Shown: piece after piece, positions 20,201-32,800 of the stretch
Layout of the letters: the number at the start of each line of letters is the position of its first letter
Numbering within the stretch: position 1 is the first letter of the stretch
From: Anisakis pegreffii
Lineage: Eukaryota; Nematoda; Chromadorea; Rhabditida; Anisakidae
Direction: 5' to 3'
DNA length: 64,000 nt
Assembly: GCA_035041965.1 (NCBI GenBank)
Contig: JAPYMA010001075.1
Location: 1-64,000 of the forward strand
The notes under the pieces: model-generated
What the model saw: only the letters and a program-made list of their open reading frames with translations
What the model was told of the DNA's origin: nothing
The model's database searches: none
Program-made: the position numbers and the translations under genes

Positions 20201-23200
20201 AAGAAACACACCTTATCATAGAATGGTAATTTCACAATTCGTAAGGAACGAGCTCGATTGAACAATGAATGCGACGTGAATGAATGCGGTGGTTGTGCGG
20301 AAGGCATGAAGTGATGTGGTTGTCGCTGAATCATGTTTGGCTGAATCGCTTGCGGTGTGTACAGTGATTGATGAGCTGCTGCTGCCTGAGCTGCTACTGC
20401 AGCCTGAGCTGCTGCTGCTGCGGCTGCTGCCGCACCGCTCAGCGAACTGCCCGCATCCATTTGATACGACTGACCACCAGAACTAGTGCTTGAGTTCGAA
20501 TTCGTTGACGATTGCGTACTCAACGCATGATAACGACGGCTTGCGTTTATTTCATGAATTTTTTGCATTACTGCACCTTGATTTCGTGAATTTTGCAGTA
20601 ATCCAATGCAACTGCAACCAAACCAAAAATCTATCATCAACATCATCACCGCGTCATATCTTTTGTAAAAACACTGATGAATAAAGCCGACTGGTTGATT
20701 GATTGATTAAATGCATAATAGCTAACACAAGAGAAGAGATGAAGAACGCAGAATCTAAGTTCAACCGCTTGACGAATGTGAACGTGTCTCACTTGCCCTA
20801 AGTTTACTTCAGAAATCGGAGTCGCTATCGCTACCTGTATGCGCATCATTGAAAAACGTTATTGCGTTATTCTCTAGCATGTATAACCTATAAGTCCATG
20901 GTTCAAGCACGCACGATTGGCACTGAAATTGCAGTATGGATACGAGTACGTCCTAGACTCTGCCTAATGAACCCAAACGACCATCACCACTTTGATCATC
21001 TTCGGGTTCATCATTAGTTTGATTACTTTCAGAAAACCTTATCGAATTTTCATTTTCGCCTTCATTTCGAAATTTGGAATTCTAATTTTGCACTATGAAA
21101 ATGGAAACCGAAATTCAGAATGAATCGAAGCACTCGAAACATTTCGAGATAACGTCTTAACAGAATGTACGATTTTAGTAGATGTAGAATTCTTTCAATT
21201 TTGTGTTTTGATAGAACTGCATTCAGCACGCCTCGGACTTTGCATCGAGCATAATGAAACTATTCTTTTTGTACTGCTTGAATTGCGTGTTAATTTATAC
21301 ACTTCTCAGTTTCATATTCGTACAATAGAAAGGTTGGATTAACGATCTGTCACTGTTTTTGCGGAATCGATTTACACCAAGGTACAACATGCTGTAACTA
21401 GTCACCTTCCTGTTGCAGCTAATCATAAGCTGTTCGCCTCGTTTCCAATCCTGTTCTGTTCTACCATAATAGAACGAAGTAGCTGAGAAACTGGGTGCGA
21501 TTGCAGAAAAGAAGAAACTCGAAATGGGGGAGTAGAACAGAAAAGAATTGCTTTAAAAATAGTTGTAGTGCAGAACAGAAACAGAAACAGTTCATAAGAA
21601 GAGAACGTAAGGAGGAGTACGCTAAAATTGTGGCACAGAAAAATCACTAGCTGCAACATGTTTGAAACAAATAATTCCTTGTTTCATTATCACATCTCGC
21701 ATTATCTGTTATTCAAATAAAACCTCTACTCGACAGACTAAAAATCAACTGTCAATAAGTGACTTACTAGAGAAAACCAACGACTAGTTGCCAAAACGTG
21801 TATTAGAGATGTTTGCAATTCTTATGGGAATATAGTTTGGCCGTTAAACAATTTAAGACTTGAAGTGTTTACGAATCGAGTTCGTTCATAGGCATCATCG
21901 GTGAGGCATGAAATTGGTAAATCACAAATAAGTTAAAGGTGCACATGACGGGTTATGAAGTAGCACCTCCAAGGAATGTTTAGAAAATGATCAATGGAAA
22001 CAACTGATTCCAATCAAACGCCCTATTATTGTAATTATAATATCTTTGTGATGCTATCAAACCCAGCAACAGTTCACTAGTGGAAGGCTGGAATTAACGA
22101 ATTTATCCACTTCGAATTACGACCAGGTGTTCTTCCGGGTGTTGTTTCATGCTCTTTTTTGAGAAGTGGGAACATGATGGGGACTCTTCTCGGACAAATT
22201 TTCTGTCTGCAATTTGGCCCTTCCCCACCAATAATCTCTCTCCGAAGTCCCCTACTCCCGCTCCCAGCTAAAAAATACTTCTCGACAAAACTGAGTGCAC
22301 TATTCATACATCATTTGGATGTGTATTAAAACTGAACAAAAATGTTACGCTCGTTCTATGTTGCGATACAAATAAATGTGAAGGAAATCTATTCTAAGAG
22401 TTTACGTTCCCATTTTGACAGCATAAAAAAGAATCAGAAAATCATTAAATCTCGGGAAAATAAAATCAGTTAGATTGACACATTTAAAAACTCACGTAGT
22501 TCAATACGCTCTATCTACCGTCTTTAACCCTCGTTCATGTAAGTGCGATATAAACTTGCATTAAATTACATTCAAATTTATAAATAATTTAGTTAGATGG
22601 AAATGGCTACAACATGATGCCATAAAGCCTACAGAAAATTGAGCTTGAAAAGAAATTCAGCAAATCATCCGAAATACCCTTCAATTTCGTATGTGTAACA
22701 TTTTGTTACGACAAATCGCTTGGTTCAGTAGATATGTCACGCTCTCGTCACTACGAACACGTTCGTTATTGAGGCATTCTTAAGACATCGTCAACGACAA
22801 CTTCTTGACGTCACATTGTTTAGCAGTAGCTTTGCTCACGACGAAATTCATGTCACTGAGCGCAGTAAATTGTGTTTGTCTTTCAAAATCACGTTGGTAA
22901 GGTCAACTTCGAAAACAAAATATTATTGTTCTCTTATTCTTCTCTTACTGGGAATGAATGCCTGATTTCAAGTTCTTGCGATTAAGTCTGTTTGTGCTGT
23001 AAACAATAATTTTTTAAAGAAACGCATCAGCTAATCAGACCAACAAAACCATTGAACAGATCATCTGTAGTTAATTGTTCTCTATTAACCTTTTACAGTG
23101 CTATTGATGTGCCTGCCTACAATTCACCTCTTATTTATAGAAGAAATGCAAAGACAAAGTTTTTCCAATGAACCTCGTGAAATCGTGTAAAACAGAGCAC

Positions 23201-26200
23201 AGAAGCATTTTAGGCAAAAGAAACTTACCATCAGGTCGAGAGAAGCCGCATAGATTCCCAGATTTATCACAGTCTAGTGCAGCAAACTACTTATTGTAAG
23301 GCAACAACAGTAGATCCTAGGCGCATCGGAAGATGTACAATATATAAGAAGGTTCTTCCCGGATGGTCATTTTATAAGCAATAAGAGCATTTGTACAGCG
23401 CACTGTGTTTGAATAAATGGTTAGGAAAGTTTAAGTGAATTGCTGAACGGGTGTCTAAAAAGGATGAGACTGTTGAAAGAATGAGTGCAACTGCGTAGGG
23501 CACGACCACTGAAAAGTAAAGCAATGCATGGAAATGCGTTGTTGCAACATCAAACGAAGTGCGCACATGTACGTAGATGATGCGACGTACGTGGATAAGG
23601 GTTAAAAAATTAGAACTGAAGCGTGCAATGAGACTTAAGGTTAGACCGTCTCCAGGACAAAAACTGGAATCTACTCCATGGTTAAGGTTCTTTTTTTGTT
23701 CACCCTGAGATAAATTTCAATGTGTTTCAAATTCCATTCACATACTCTCATCAGTTGCAATTGAAAATTTGAATCTCAGACGATATTTTGCCAATTTCTC
23801 TTTCTGAATTTGCAACTTCAAACTTTCTGCATAAATTTCGCAGAGTGATATTCCGAACTCTGCAGTGAAATTTCAATTTCAAAAATGAATTCCATTAAAA
23901 TTCCGAAAACCAAAAAATTTTCTCTCAACTGAAACTTCCAAATTGATTTAAAGTTAGTGACAATTCGAAACAGTTTGAGAGATTCGATTAAGCTTATTTC
24001 GCAGGAATGGAAGAAATTGAATCTTCGATTACTCCCTTTCAACTATTGACAAATAAATCCTAAATGAACAATTGCTATGATGAGCTGAGTTGAACTGAAG
24101 AGGTCATGCACACATCAACTTCGATGCATTCAGTCAGAGCAGCAGAATCTCTTCTGCCCTCAACCTCATCCCAACTGTGTGACTGTCGAAAAGTTTTAGA
24201 ATATGGCAAAAATAGAGATAAATGAAAGGATAAGGAATCAACAAACCACTTAATCAATCAAACAATCTATTAATAATAATAACAACAACAATAATAATAA
24301 TAACAATAATAATAATAATAGCAATAGTAATAGTCATCATCATACCGCTGTATCAATTCGTGCTTCTTGCCTAATTTCGGACAACGGAATGTCGATAAAA
24401 GAACGTGCAGTTCGTTGACGCGGAATTGTTGCAGTGTTTGCTATAAATGAAATAAATCATCAAATGATACTGACGAGCATATCGTTAATCATTACTTTTG
24501 ATTGAGGAAAGTACGGCAATATGGGTGGGTAACGTTCAAATCTTGTATTAACTCCGCTACCGAAAGGTACGGTGCACTACTTCACCTCTGAACATACATT
24601 GAAGTTTAATGAAAAAAAAACCACCTCAAATGATGAACTATCAACGGCGGTTATCACCTGTTTCTTAGAAATTTGCTAACTTGAACATGGAATTGCGCGT
24701 TAAATTGTCATTGCAGTACGACATCGTAAACACCACTCAACACCGTAAACAATCAATGTGTAGCAGTAAAAAGTTTAGGCAAATTATTGCCATATGCTAT
24801 TTTGTATACACATATAAGCAAAATGACTAATTTTGGTAACAACAAATTTGTAAGAATGATTTGGGTTTTTTTCAAATGATCAAGAATGTTTAGCTGATGG
24901 ATGAGAAGATAGCGCTATTGTGCATTAACAGCGAAGGCTCACGATGTTTTCAAATTTGAGTTTGAGTTTTCAGACATAGTGAACCTTTCTTCTGAAGCTG
25001 AACAACAAAAGATTAGAGTGCGAGATGATTTCAGTACGCAATAGAAAGAAATTTTGGCATGTTGTTTCAATAGCTTGTTTACATATTCCAATTCATTGCG
25101 ACTGCAAATGATGCAGCCATTTACCAAAGTTGATAAATGGACAATGGAACAGATGGATGAATGGACGGATGGAATGAATTTTTCAGAGTCGCGTATGAGA
25201 AGTAAACTTATTAGGGAGAATATGATGAGTGATCAGCAATCCAGATACATATATGCAACTGAGTAATATCAAGAAATTGACGACTGTTAGGGAATAACAT
25301 TCACTCAATCTCGGTAGCACATAACATTTAACGCAACCAGAAAATCGTAAAAGATAGAGTTGATATTAAAACGACCATATGACGATATAAAAACACCTTT
25401 CAAAATACATCACCGGAAATATGTTCAGTTCATTTAACATTCAAAAATGATCATTGCAGAAAAATGACTCTCACACGGGGAGATCTCCCATTCGGGAGAA
25501 TTAGAGAGTATCAGAAGGAAACTAAGGAGGTAGGTAAGCCATTCTTGATTAATTTTTTCCCATAATCCTCCTTAGATTGACCAATAATGTGATTAAAACG
25601 TTAGTTCAAACAGAAGGATTTGATCCTTACAAACAATCAACAAATTCTGACATCAAACTTCTTGATTAATGCATCAATTTCCCCACTTCATTCTGACTTG
25701 TCGCTAGTAGATAACAAATTATCACGGAAGGAGGAGTGCAATCAGGTGGACCGTTAGATGAGAGGGAATAGCGACCTTCTATATAATCAAATGGGTGCAC
25801 GGAGCGCAAAAACATGAGAACCACTAATATAGATGGATGAAATGAAATATACGAAGTGCAACATTCAATTTATCTGCCTTCTACGATCCAAACCCTTCAC
25901 AAATTCGCTGATATGGGGAGAGAATGATGATCAATGCGCTTTCAGATCAGAGTCACAGTATTCACAAATCAATTATTCAAGTGGTCATCGAAAATGTCAG
26001 CATAATTCAGCGATTATTATAATTCACTGTACGATTGATTCATCATTTCATTAATTAAACAACAACTGTTAAACGAATAAAGATGTACTGCATACAAGCG
26101 AACAATACCAACGACCAGCATGATGAATAAACCAGTGGTCCCCAGGTGCTCGCGTACCCCCTTCGATGGTCTGGCACACTGACACTACCTTCCTTTCTCC

Positions 26201-26490
26201 CTCCCGTTACAATAATTTACTGTTCCTACGCATAACGTCAGAACTAATTTCCCGTTCCCCTTCATTACCCCCCCCCCTCTGACACCCTTATTTTACTCAA
26301 AAATGGGTAATTTCCCTCTATGGGGACCCCTGGTATACACATATATATATTCTTCAATAGTCAACAAACTGTTCGCATAATGGAATATTAGCATTAATAA
26401 CACGTCTGATTATGAATTGATCAATAAATTAGACTAATGAACGAATCTAACCTCAATTGCATCCAAATCAGCTTTACTCATTGACGCCAT
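14292..26490 (-). CDS. gei-17: PIAS-family E3 SUMO-protein ligase
   Basis: Ten exons on the minus strand, phases all consistent: 26490-26452, 24440-24346, 20611-20212, 19992-19874, 19769-19637, 19390-19200, 18529-18394, 18329-18169, 15552-15243, 14984-14292; 758 residues. PIAS ligases transfer SUMO from UBC9 to nuclear proteins. Domains in order: SAP (about 14-50, FRVNELHVLLSTFR), an Ala/Gln-rich linker, PINIT (about 165-325, LPFYDK, PNVEPKRPSRPVNIT), SP-RING (about 372-430) with C386, H388, C391, C409 and C412 visible, then two acidic SUMO-interacting motifs (DVIVLGDSDDE near 515-525; ICIDLDDSDPTE at about 602-613) and a Ser-rich tail. The ATG is preceded by an acceptor (26518). Introns 1, 2 and 8 are 2.0, 3.7 and 2.6 kb; the first and last hold mobile or repeat elements. 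GEI-17 is the C. elegans PIAS protein; symbol by homology. Confidence 0.95.
15553..18168 (-). other. gei-17 intron 8
   Basis: A 2.6-kb intron between the SP-RING exon (18169-18329) and the exon at 15243-15552. It holds the telomere-like fold-back element at about 15935-16290 (separate entry). The frames at 15839-16039 and 17142-17581 have no recognisable protein content. Confidence 0.85.
15935..16290. repeat. Fold-back element of degenerate telomere-like units
   Basis: Arms of about 25-45 bases face each other: 15963-15987 (core CGGCAATCCTAAGTCC) and 16255-16279 (core GGACTTAGGACTGCCG) differ at one of 25 positions, and weaker matching extends outwards. The left arm includes GCCTAAGCCTAAGC at 15944-15957, that is 2.3 copies of the nematode telomere unit. 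The interior (16075-16260) is a string of degenerate GAGGCTTA / AGGCTGA / CTTAGG units. It is richer in G+C than its surroundings. The family is unknown to me. Confidence 0.6.
20612..24345 (-). other. gei-17 intron 2
   Basis: A 3.7-kb intron between the SAP exon and the Ala/Gln-rich exon 3. A G+C-richer patch at about 22100-22275 carries an open frame (22077-22307, minus) without a recognisable domain. A (TAA/CAA)n microsatellite runs at 24271-24335, ending about ten bases from the exon 2 donor. Nothing else identified. Confidence 0.8.
24441..26451 (-). other. gei-17 intron 1
   Basis: A 2.0-kb intron separating the 13-codon first exon from the SAP exon. It contains the hAT-type MITE at 26133-26332. 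The remaining short frames (24939-25266, 25833-26054) show no recognisable content. Confidence 0.8.
26133..26332. mobile_element. hAT-type MITE, 200 bp
   Basis: The left end reads CAGTGGTCCCCAGGTGCTCG and the right end, read inwards on the other strand, CAGGGGTCCCCATAGAGG: terminal inverted repeats of the hAT form. Flanking octamers GAATAAAC (26125-26132) and GTATACAC (26333-26340) agree at 6 of 8 positions, consistent with a decayed 8-bp target duplication. There is no transposase frame, so it is a non-autonomous copy. The interior is C-rich (runs of CCCCC and CCCTCC). Confidence 0.75.
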
Positions 26491-26517
26491 TCATTCACCA
26501 TTAAATTTGAAACAATC

Positions 26518-26530
26518 CTGTAAAAGGCAT
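26518..26530 (-). promoter_or_regulatory. Candidate (trans-)splice acceptor of gei-17
   Basis: Read on the minus strand this is GCCTTTTACAG, 27 bases upstream of the ATG at 26490. It fits a nematode acceptor and would define a short 5' UTR. Confidence 0.5.
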
Positions 26531-28723
26531 TTAGCAAATGGAGACGAGATATCAACTGAACGAAACTTGGTGACTGCTTGTAATTAATGAATAGATACTG
26601 ATATTATTATTATTATTACTTATGTGGTGTACCTGAGAGGAATTGATTAATTCAGAAACACATTCACTATTTAAACATAATGCGATGTTTCACATTTCGA
26701 TTTAACTGTATTCACTAATCAAGAATATTAATCAATCGGAATACATACCACATACAGCGACAAATATTAGGCATTCAATAGCATTAAAGTATCATATTCG
26801 TTTGCCTGGGCTCCTTTCCTTTTAAGGTTCTCTTTGTATTACTAACTAAGTTTCGATGGAAAGATGATGAAAAATAGACAGACAAATACGACATGGATAA
26901 CTGGACGTCCGTCCCTTTATGCATCTGAATGGAAGCGAGCTCCTTCCTCCCCCTCTCCCCTCCAGCAGTTTGAATGATTTCCGTCTTTCTGATGGCTTGT
27001 AAAGTTTTACGAAATGACTCTAACTCTTTTCTTGGTCATTTTCTCCAACAATTCATTACGCATGATGTTTCTCAACTTGAACTGCCTAAAACCTAGCAAG
27101 ACGCTACAGCTATTGCTTGTGTTGCACTATGAAGATACACCGTTGAAAGATTCATCTGCAAACAAAACACAAGAGCAGTTGTAGGAATCGACACTAGTGC
27201 TCCAATCATTTTTGGTTGCACCAAGAGATATCATATCAGTATCATGGGGCATCTCATCTTTGATGAACATTTTCACTTGGGTTACTGTTTCGAACGTATA
27301 TGAATGCATTCTATTTGATCGTCATGTGTTTCCCATAGCTCAAATTTGAGGTTGCCTACTGATGGGTCTGTGAGCCGAAAGCTGCATAAACTAATTCATT
27401 TTGTACTTCAACTTCTGTACATTTGAAGAAACAATAATACTCGAATAGAACAACAGGTACACTTCACATGTATGCAACAGCACTACAAACAGTCTACAGA
27501 TGAATTCGGATGCAGAGGCTCACTCGAATAATCGGCGCTTATGGTTTACATTATCTTGCAATACTCACAGCATAATGCGAACGATAACAATAGCCAGAAG
27601 AGACAGATTAGCACCAAACAGTTAACTGATTAGAACAGAATACATAATCAACTTTTTGAGAATTTTTCTTTGATAAGACACTAAGATATGCGATTCAGAC
27701 AGATACTAGTTACAGCCATCTTAGCAACAAGAAGAACTACCATATCTTATTAGATGACAAATTTGCTGCTGCAAATAATGAAATGAATTAGAATTTTTAT
27801 TTAATACGTAGGTGAATAAAGTCAAGAAACATACCAATCACAATGCGGCCTCAAATCCAGCAGATCAAACAATAATAATATCAGAAATCACATATCAGAA
27901 TTATAGTTCCGAGCTTATATTGCAAGTGCATTGGCTTAAGAAGAATGTGACTGTTGCACAAACGAATAAGAAACAACAGAACACAAATGTATAAGAGCAA
28001 CATTAATATGACTATTTCATGAACATAACAACACCACACAACAATTGTTGTTGGAAAAGGATACACTATGCTGAGGGGTATTGATGACCCAACAACACGA
28101 TTCAAGATCCTTTCCTTATTTTCAATTTCAAAAATTCACAAAATTGTATAAATAGAACTGACGACACTGTTGATGTGCCAGTTGACTTGAGGTGATTTCA
28201 ACCTTTATATCGTTGCAGAATAATTCCATCACTCTCTTAATTCTAGCAAAATCATTTTATTATATGAATAATCATCATTATATTGTTGCAAAACTAAATA
28301 AACACCAACAGCAACAACGATAGTTAATGAATCTCTGAATTACAATCATATACAAATTCAGTGTTGTTCGATTGCTATTATATTCAATAGAATCAATCAT
28401 GAGGCATTTTTACCTTCCACACAAATATACATCAGTCGATCATGAATCTTTGCGCACTGTCTGTTAACAATCGTTTCAAAAATGAAAACACAAATTTGTA
28501 TCGTTTTGGCAACAAGTCGACAAATAATTCAGTTTTACTGGAAACAGTAACTTCGCTGAAAACGATGAATACTTATCATTATGACACTTTTGCTTATAAC
28601 CAAACGCTTTGGTTGATTATGAAACAAAAATCCATTCATCTAACAACTGAAGAATAATGTTGAATAAACGAACAACATATGCAAAATCTATTCATCTAAA
28701 ATAGAGCAGCAACACTGCAGCGT
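26531..28723. other. Intergenic, gei-17 upstream / nduf-7 downstream
   Basis: Contains the gei-17 promoter region and the nduf-7 3' UTR. The small frames (27127-27309, 27812-27994, 28442-28657) have no recognisable domain. No repeat or RNA gene seen. Confidence 0.5.
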
Positions 28724-29838
28724 TTATCGTCTATACCAAAGTTGTGCCTCTCGCTTTCGTTTGATTTTCTTCTGTAATTGCAGCACTCCGTAAAGAAGTG
28801 CCTCGGCGGTGGGTGGACATCCAGGAACGTAAATATCGACTGGTATAACACGATCACAGCCTTTCAGAACCGAATACGCATAATGATAATAACCACCCCC
28901 ATTCGCACATGAACCCATACTGATTACCCACTTCGCTTCAGGCATTTGGTCGAAGATACGTCTCAATGCAGGTGCCATTTTGTTGGTTACAGTGCCCGCA
29001 ATGAATATCAAATCAACCTAAAACAATCGTCGAATGACGGATGATTTTTCGGCTGAACTAAAAATGAAAGTGCCATTATAAGCGTTCCTTCTGATGTTTA
29101 TAAGCCATTATGATCCAACTGACGAACATTTGATTCTAGTAACGAGTTCGACGAATCAACTGCAAATCGAGATGAACGAAATGAAATCGGAAGATAAACC
29201 CGAAAACGAACGAACCTGCCTGGGTGATGCACGAAAAACGACACCGTAACGATCCATATCATAACGCGGCGCAGCGAAATGCATCATTTCAACGGCACAA
29301 CATGCCAGGCCGAACGTTAGTGGCCATAATGAGTTACGCTGACACAGATTGATCACATCATCCACTCTTGCTAACGCATATTCGCCCGCCGACATCGGCC
29401 CCGTGAATGGAGTTCCAAATTTACCCATTATCCCCTAATTTATCACTGTTATGCTTATGAGCACTAAGCATTCATGCACATATGCATCCTTCTCTCTCAA
29501 TTCAAGATCTTCTGGTAAATACAACTTTATCGAGAAAGTTTCGACCAAAACTTATCGAACGACATTGGTAAGAATAAACGCGAATTTTATGCGACATCAT
29601 CTGATTGTGAGTATGCGACACCAGAATTCAGTTCGACGGTTATAGGAGAAAACGATTATTCAGTTGAACCATAGACTTAATCAACGACAGTTCTTAAGAT
29701 AAAGTCTACCTTTGGTGCTTCTTTATTGATCGGCAACTGAGTGTTGTTTGTGGACGATGAACCACTTGCAACACTGCTTGATACTGCGCGCACATGCTTG
29801 AACGAAATTGCTAGGGCTCGATTAAGATTGGCCAACAT
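28724..29838 (-). CDS. nduf-7: NADH:ubiquinone oxidoreductase 20 kDa subunit (NDUFS7/PSST)
   Basis: Three exons, all joined in phase 0: 29838-29710, 29434-29216, 29017-28724; 213 residues. NDUFS7 sits in the mitochondrial matrix arm of complex I and carries iron-sulphur cluster N2, the last carrier before ubiquinone. All four cluster cysteines are present: C88 and C89 ([11 protein letters not shown]), C153 ([10 protein letters not shown]) and C183 ([10 protein letters not shown]). The protein ends in the conserved LWYRR. The first about 40 residues are basic and Ser-rich with no acidic residue before the lysine-glutamate near the exon end, fitting a mitochondrial presequence. In-frame ATGs further upstream exist; the one at 29889 directly follows a TTCAG acceptor and would add 17 residues, so the true start is open between these two. 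Confidence 0.96.
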
Positions 29839-29889
29839 TACTACCTTAAGCAGATAACCTTTAATTACTTGAGCGAACGAGATATTCAT

Positions 29890-32800
29890 CTGAACGTTCA
29901 ATTCAAATACAATCATCCGATGAAGCCTTCATTCAAAAGTCAAAGTTTATTCATTTTTAAAATCTGCAATAGGTTAAATACAATCTGTATGCATACACCG
30001 AGTTATGGAACTGGCCATCAACGAGAGCACAAAATGTAAGAGTAAATTAATGAATAAGTTCCAGGCAGTATCACGTACATCTCAACAGTATCAATGAAAT
30101 GAGAAGTAAAGCTACCTATAGTTTCGAAATAAAACGCACATCCTTTGGAAATAACTTGTAAAAGCTGAGCATCTAAGTTTTGAACCATCTCAAGTTCAAG
30201 CAAAACCAAGAAGAGTAATTATGAAAAAATATTCGCTAAATCACATGACAAGTTATCAATCGATACATTCGTACGGCTGAAGCTAACGTATTACATCGAA
30301 ACGTTCCGCAACAACATTAGCTTTCTAAGCATCATTTTCTCACCACTCAAGGTAGCATTATTGATATTATTATTCTTCTCCTCATTACTGCTATCATCCT
30401 GACCGTTCCAAAAATGCGTGTCTGAGCACTAATTCACGATTCTATTCGTGGCAGACTGCTTCAAATGTATCTGCCACACACACATGCACACTTCTTTTCA
30501 TCAATTTAGCCTCTGTTGAATCAAAACTGCAGCCTGCAATGCCCTCACACGAACCTCTCCGGAAATCTCATTCAACGAAATAAAAAACGTCAAAAAACAC
30601 GCATACACCCCCACCCCACATAAATTCGCCCGCAAATCACGCTTCTGTCCGCAATCGATAATCGTATGTATGCAATAAAGTTCGTATTCGTTCAACGTGA
30701 CCAACGACAAAATTCCGAATAATTTTGTGGCAATCTCCGACCAAATGTTGGGCTATGATCGGCAAGCACATAACACTCGATTGCTAATGCTGAACAACTC
30801 AATTCGGCAAATTGATGGATGGTGTCAATTTGAGTACGGCAATTGAACCTTGACAATTTGTGTCCATTTGAGACCATTTGAGTTATCGTGACCAATATCA
30901 AGGTAATAACATAGTATAATATTAATGTATAATATATAATGTATAATATTAACACACAATAATAAGATATATTAGTAATAATAATTACAATAATGATAAC
31001 AACAATAATAATAGTAATAATAATAAATGATGATAACAACGATACTATAAATAGAAATAGTAATAATAATCATTACTCAAAGCATGAAAATCGCAAGTCA
31101 TCCACAGTCATTCGGTTCAGACTATAAAGAAAATATTTCGATGAATTCATTTGAGTTGAGCAGGTCGAATGACTGAATGCTGTAATGTGAAATCATGACA
31201 GCGAAGGAGTTCAGTCGTCGATCCACTATTCCAGCGAAATCCATTCTGTTGTAGGTCCACAGTTGTATTAGACGTTTATTAAAACCAACTAATAGACGAT
31301 ACAATGAAAATTACACGGAATGAATTCTACTACAAAACGCTCTGCTCAGTTACAGTTGCTGCTTATATATCGATCAAACATGTAGATCAATTACAACGAA
31401 TATCACAATTCATATCACCCATTGATATTTGATCACGTAGATCATATCACAACACACACTATCAATAAAAAATCGTTCCGGATTATTTACGAACGAAATA
31501 TTAGTGAAAATACTGCCACTGAGGATGAGAGCATGATGAGAAATAGTTCGGAAAACACTGCATTTGTTCACAGATGATCTTAGCCGAATGCAGTTAGGCT
31601 CCAGTTCAGAATCAGGTCTAAATTTACGTGCACGCTAACAACGGGCTAAAATAGCCATGGTAACTGCTTCAGTTGTACGAGTTTCACTAGGAATTTCGCG
31701 TATATCGCTCATCATATCCGTCTAGCAGTTGAGAGGTTCCTTTTCAATGAAGAGGATGGAGAGGCAGAAAGGAAAAATTCGAGAGAGTGTAAACACAGAA
31801 CCGTTGGTGATCACAGTGAACCTCTTAAGACGGTTAAAAATGATCAGAATGTTTCATTCTTCGAAATTTTGAGGATTACCATAATCCATTCAAACGAAAT
31901 GCTTGCACAGGTCACGCATAACAATTCTGCCTCCAGAGTTTCTTTTCATGTTTCTTCATGTACAGCCTTAGTCGTACGATCGCAACCATAAGACGATTCC
32001 TCTCACGACTCACTGTTTGAAGCTATCAGAAGTTGTAGAATAATCACTTCTTTATGTGACAATATGAATGAGCTTCATGGGTTCACATTTCGTGACCTAG
32101 TTACTGAGACTGGTTTGATGCATGGTGTTAATACTGTTCCACCTTGTGAGCGTATAAAACTGACGAAATATGAAAAAAGTAGGTTCCGTCGATGTGAAAA
32201 GAGACGCTGTAGGAAGTCACTAAGGCGCATTTCTGGAAGGTGCTCGTTCAGCTTCGAAAAAGCCATTCCAGTTTTCATATTAGTGGTGCATCGAAAGGTA
32301 TACTTATTCTGATATAAAGCGGAAGGACGGAAACACCTTAATATTAAGCGCATTGTTCGAGTGGACGATTATTCTCCGCAAGGTTGCAGCACAACGTAAC
32401 ATTGCCCATACAGTGCAGCACATTTGTGGGCCTCGACGTTCATCTGAAATAGATGAGAGAGTGCTAATTCGTTCTTAAATAAAATATTGCGAGAATAAAT
32501 GAACACTAGTGGATCTTCGGTGGAATGCAAAGAAACAGCAATCGGTGTCTCATGGTAGTGCTAGAAAGAAAACACATTATTGCTCGTAAAGTTTCACTGT
32601 ATCCGATACATGGCCAGCGTATGATGGTACCAAAATATTTCCAGTGAAACTTATTTATATTATTAGAGCCTTGAAACTCATATTATTTATATTCCCATCA
32701 ACTCATCAAGCTGTTTTTATAGTCATACAAAGTGATCACTCAGCAAATATTATTCACTTGTATCAGCAATTCTTTGAGTGCTTCAAACTGTTCAATGAAA

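Noticed and set aside
27127..27309. 60-residue minus-strand frame containing an internal TTTGCAG acceptor
   Set aside because: No homology recognised and no partner exons with compatible phase found.
30692..31039. 115-residue open frame on the minus strand, Ile/Val-rich
   Set aside because: Reads through AT-rich trinucleotide-like DNA; no domain.
32064..32353. Overlapping frames on both strands, Arg/Lys-rich, considered as a transposase fragment
   Set aside because: No DDE/D signature, no helix-turn-helix recognised, no terminal repeats.
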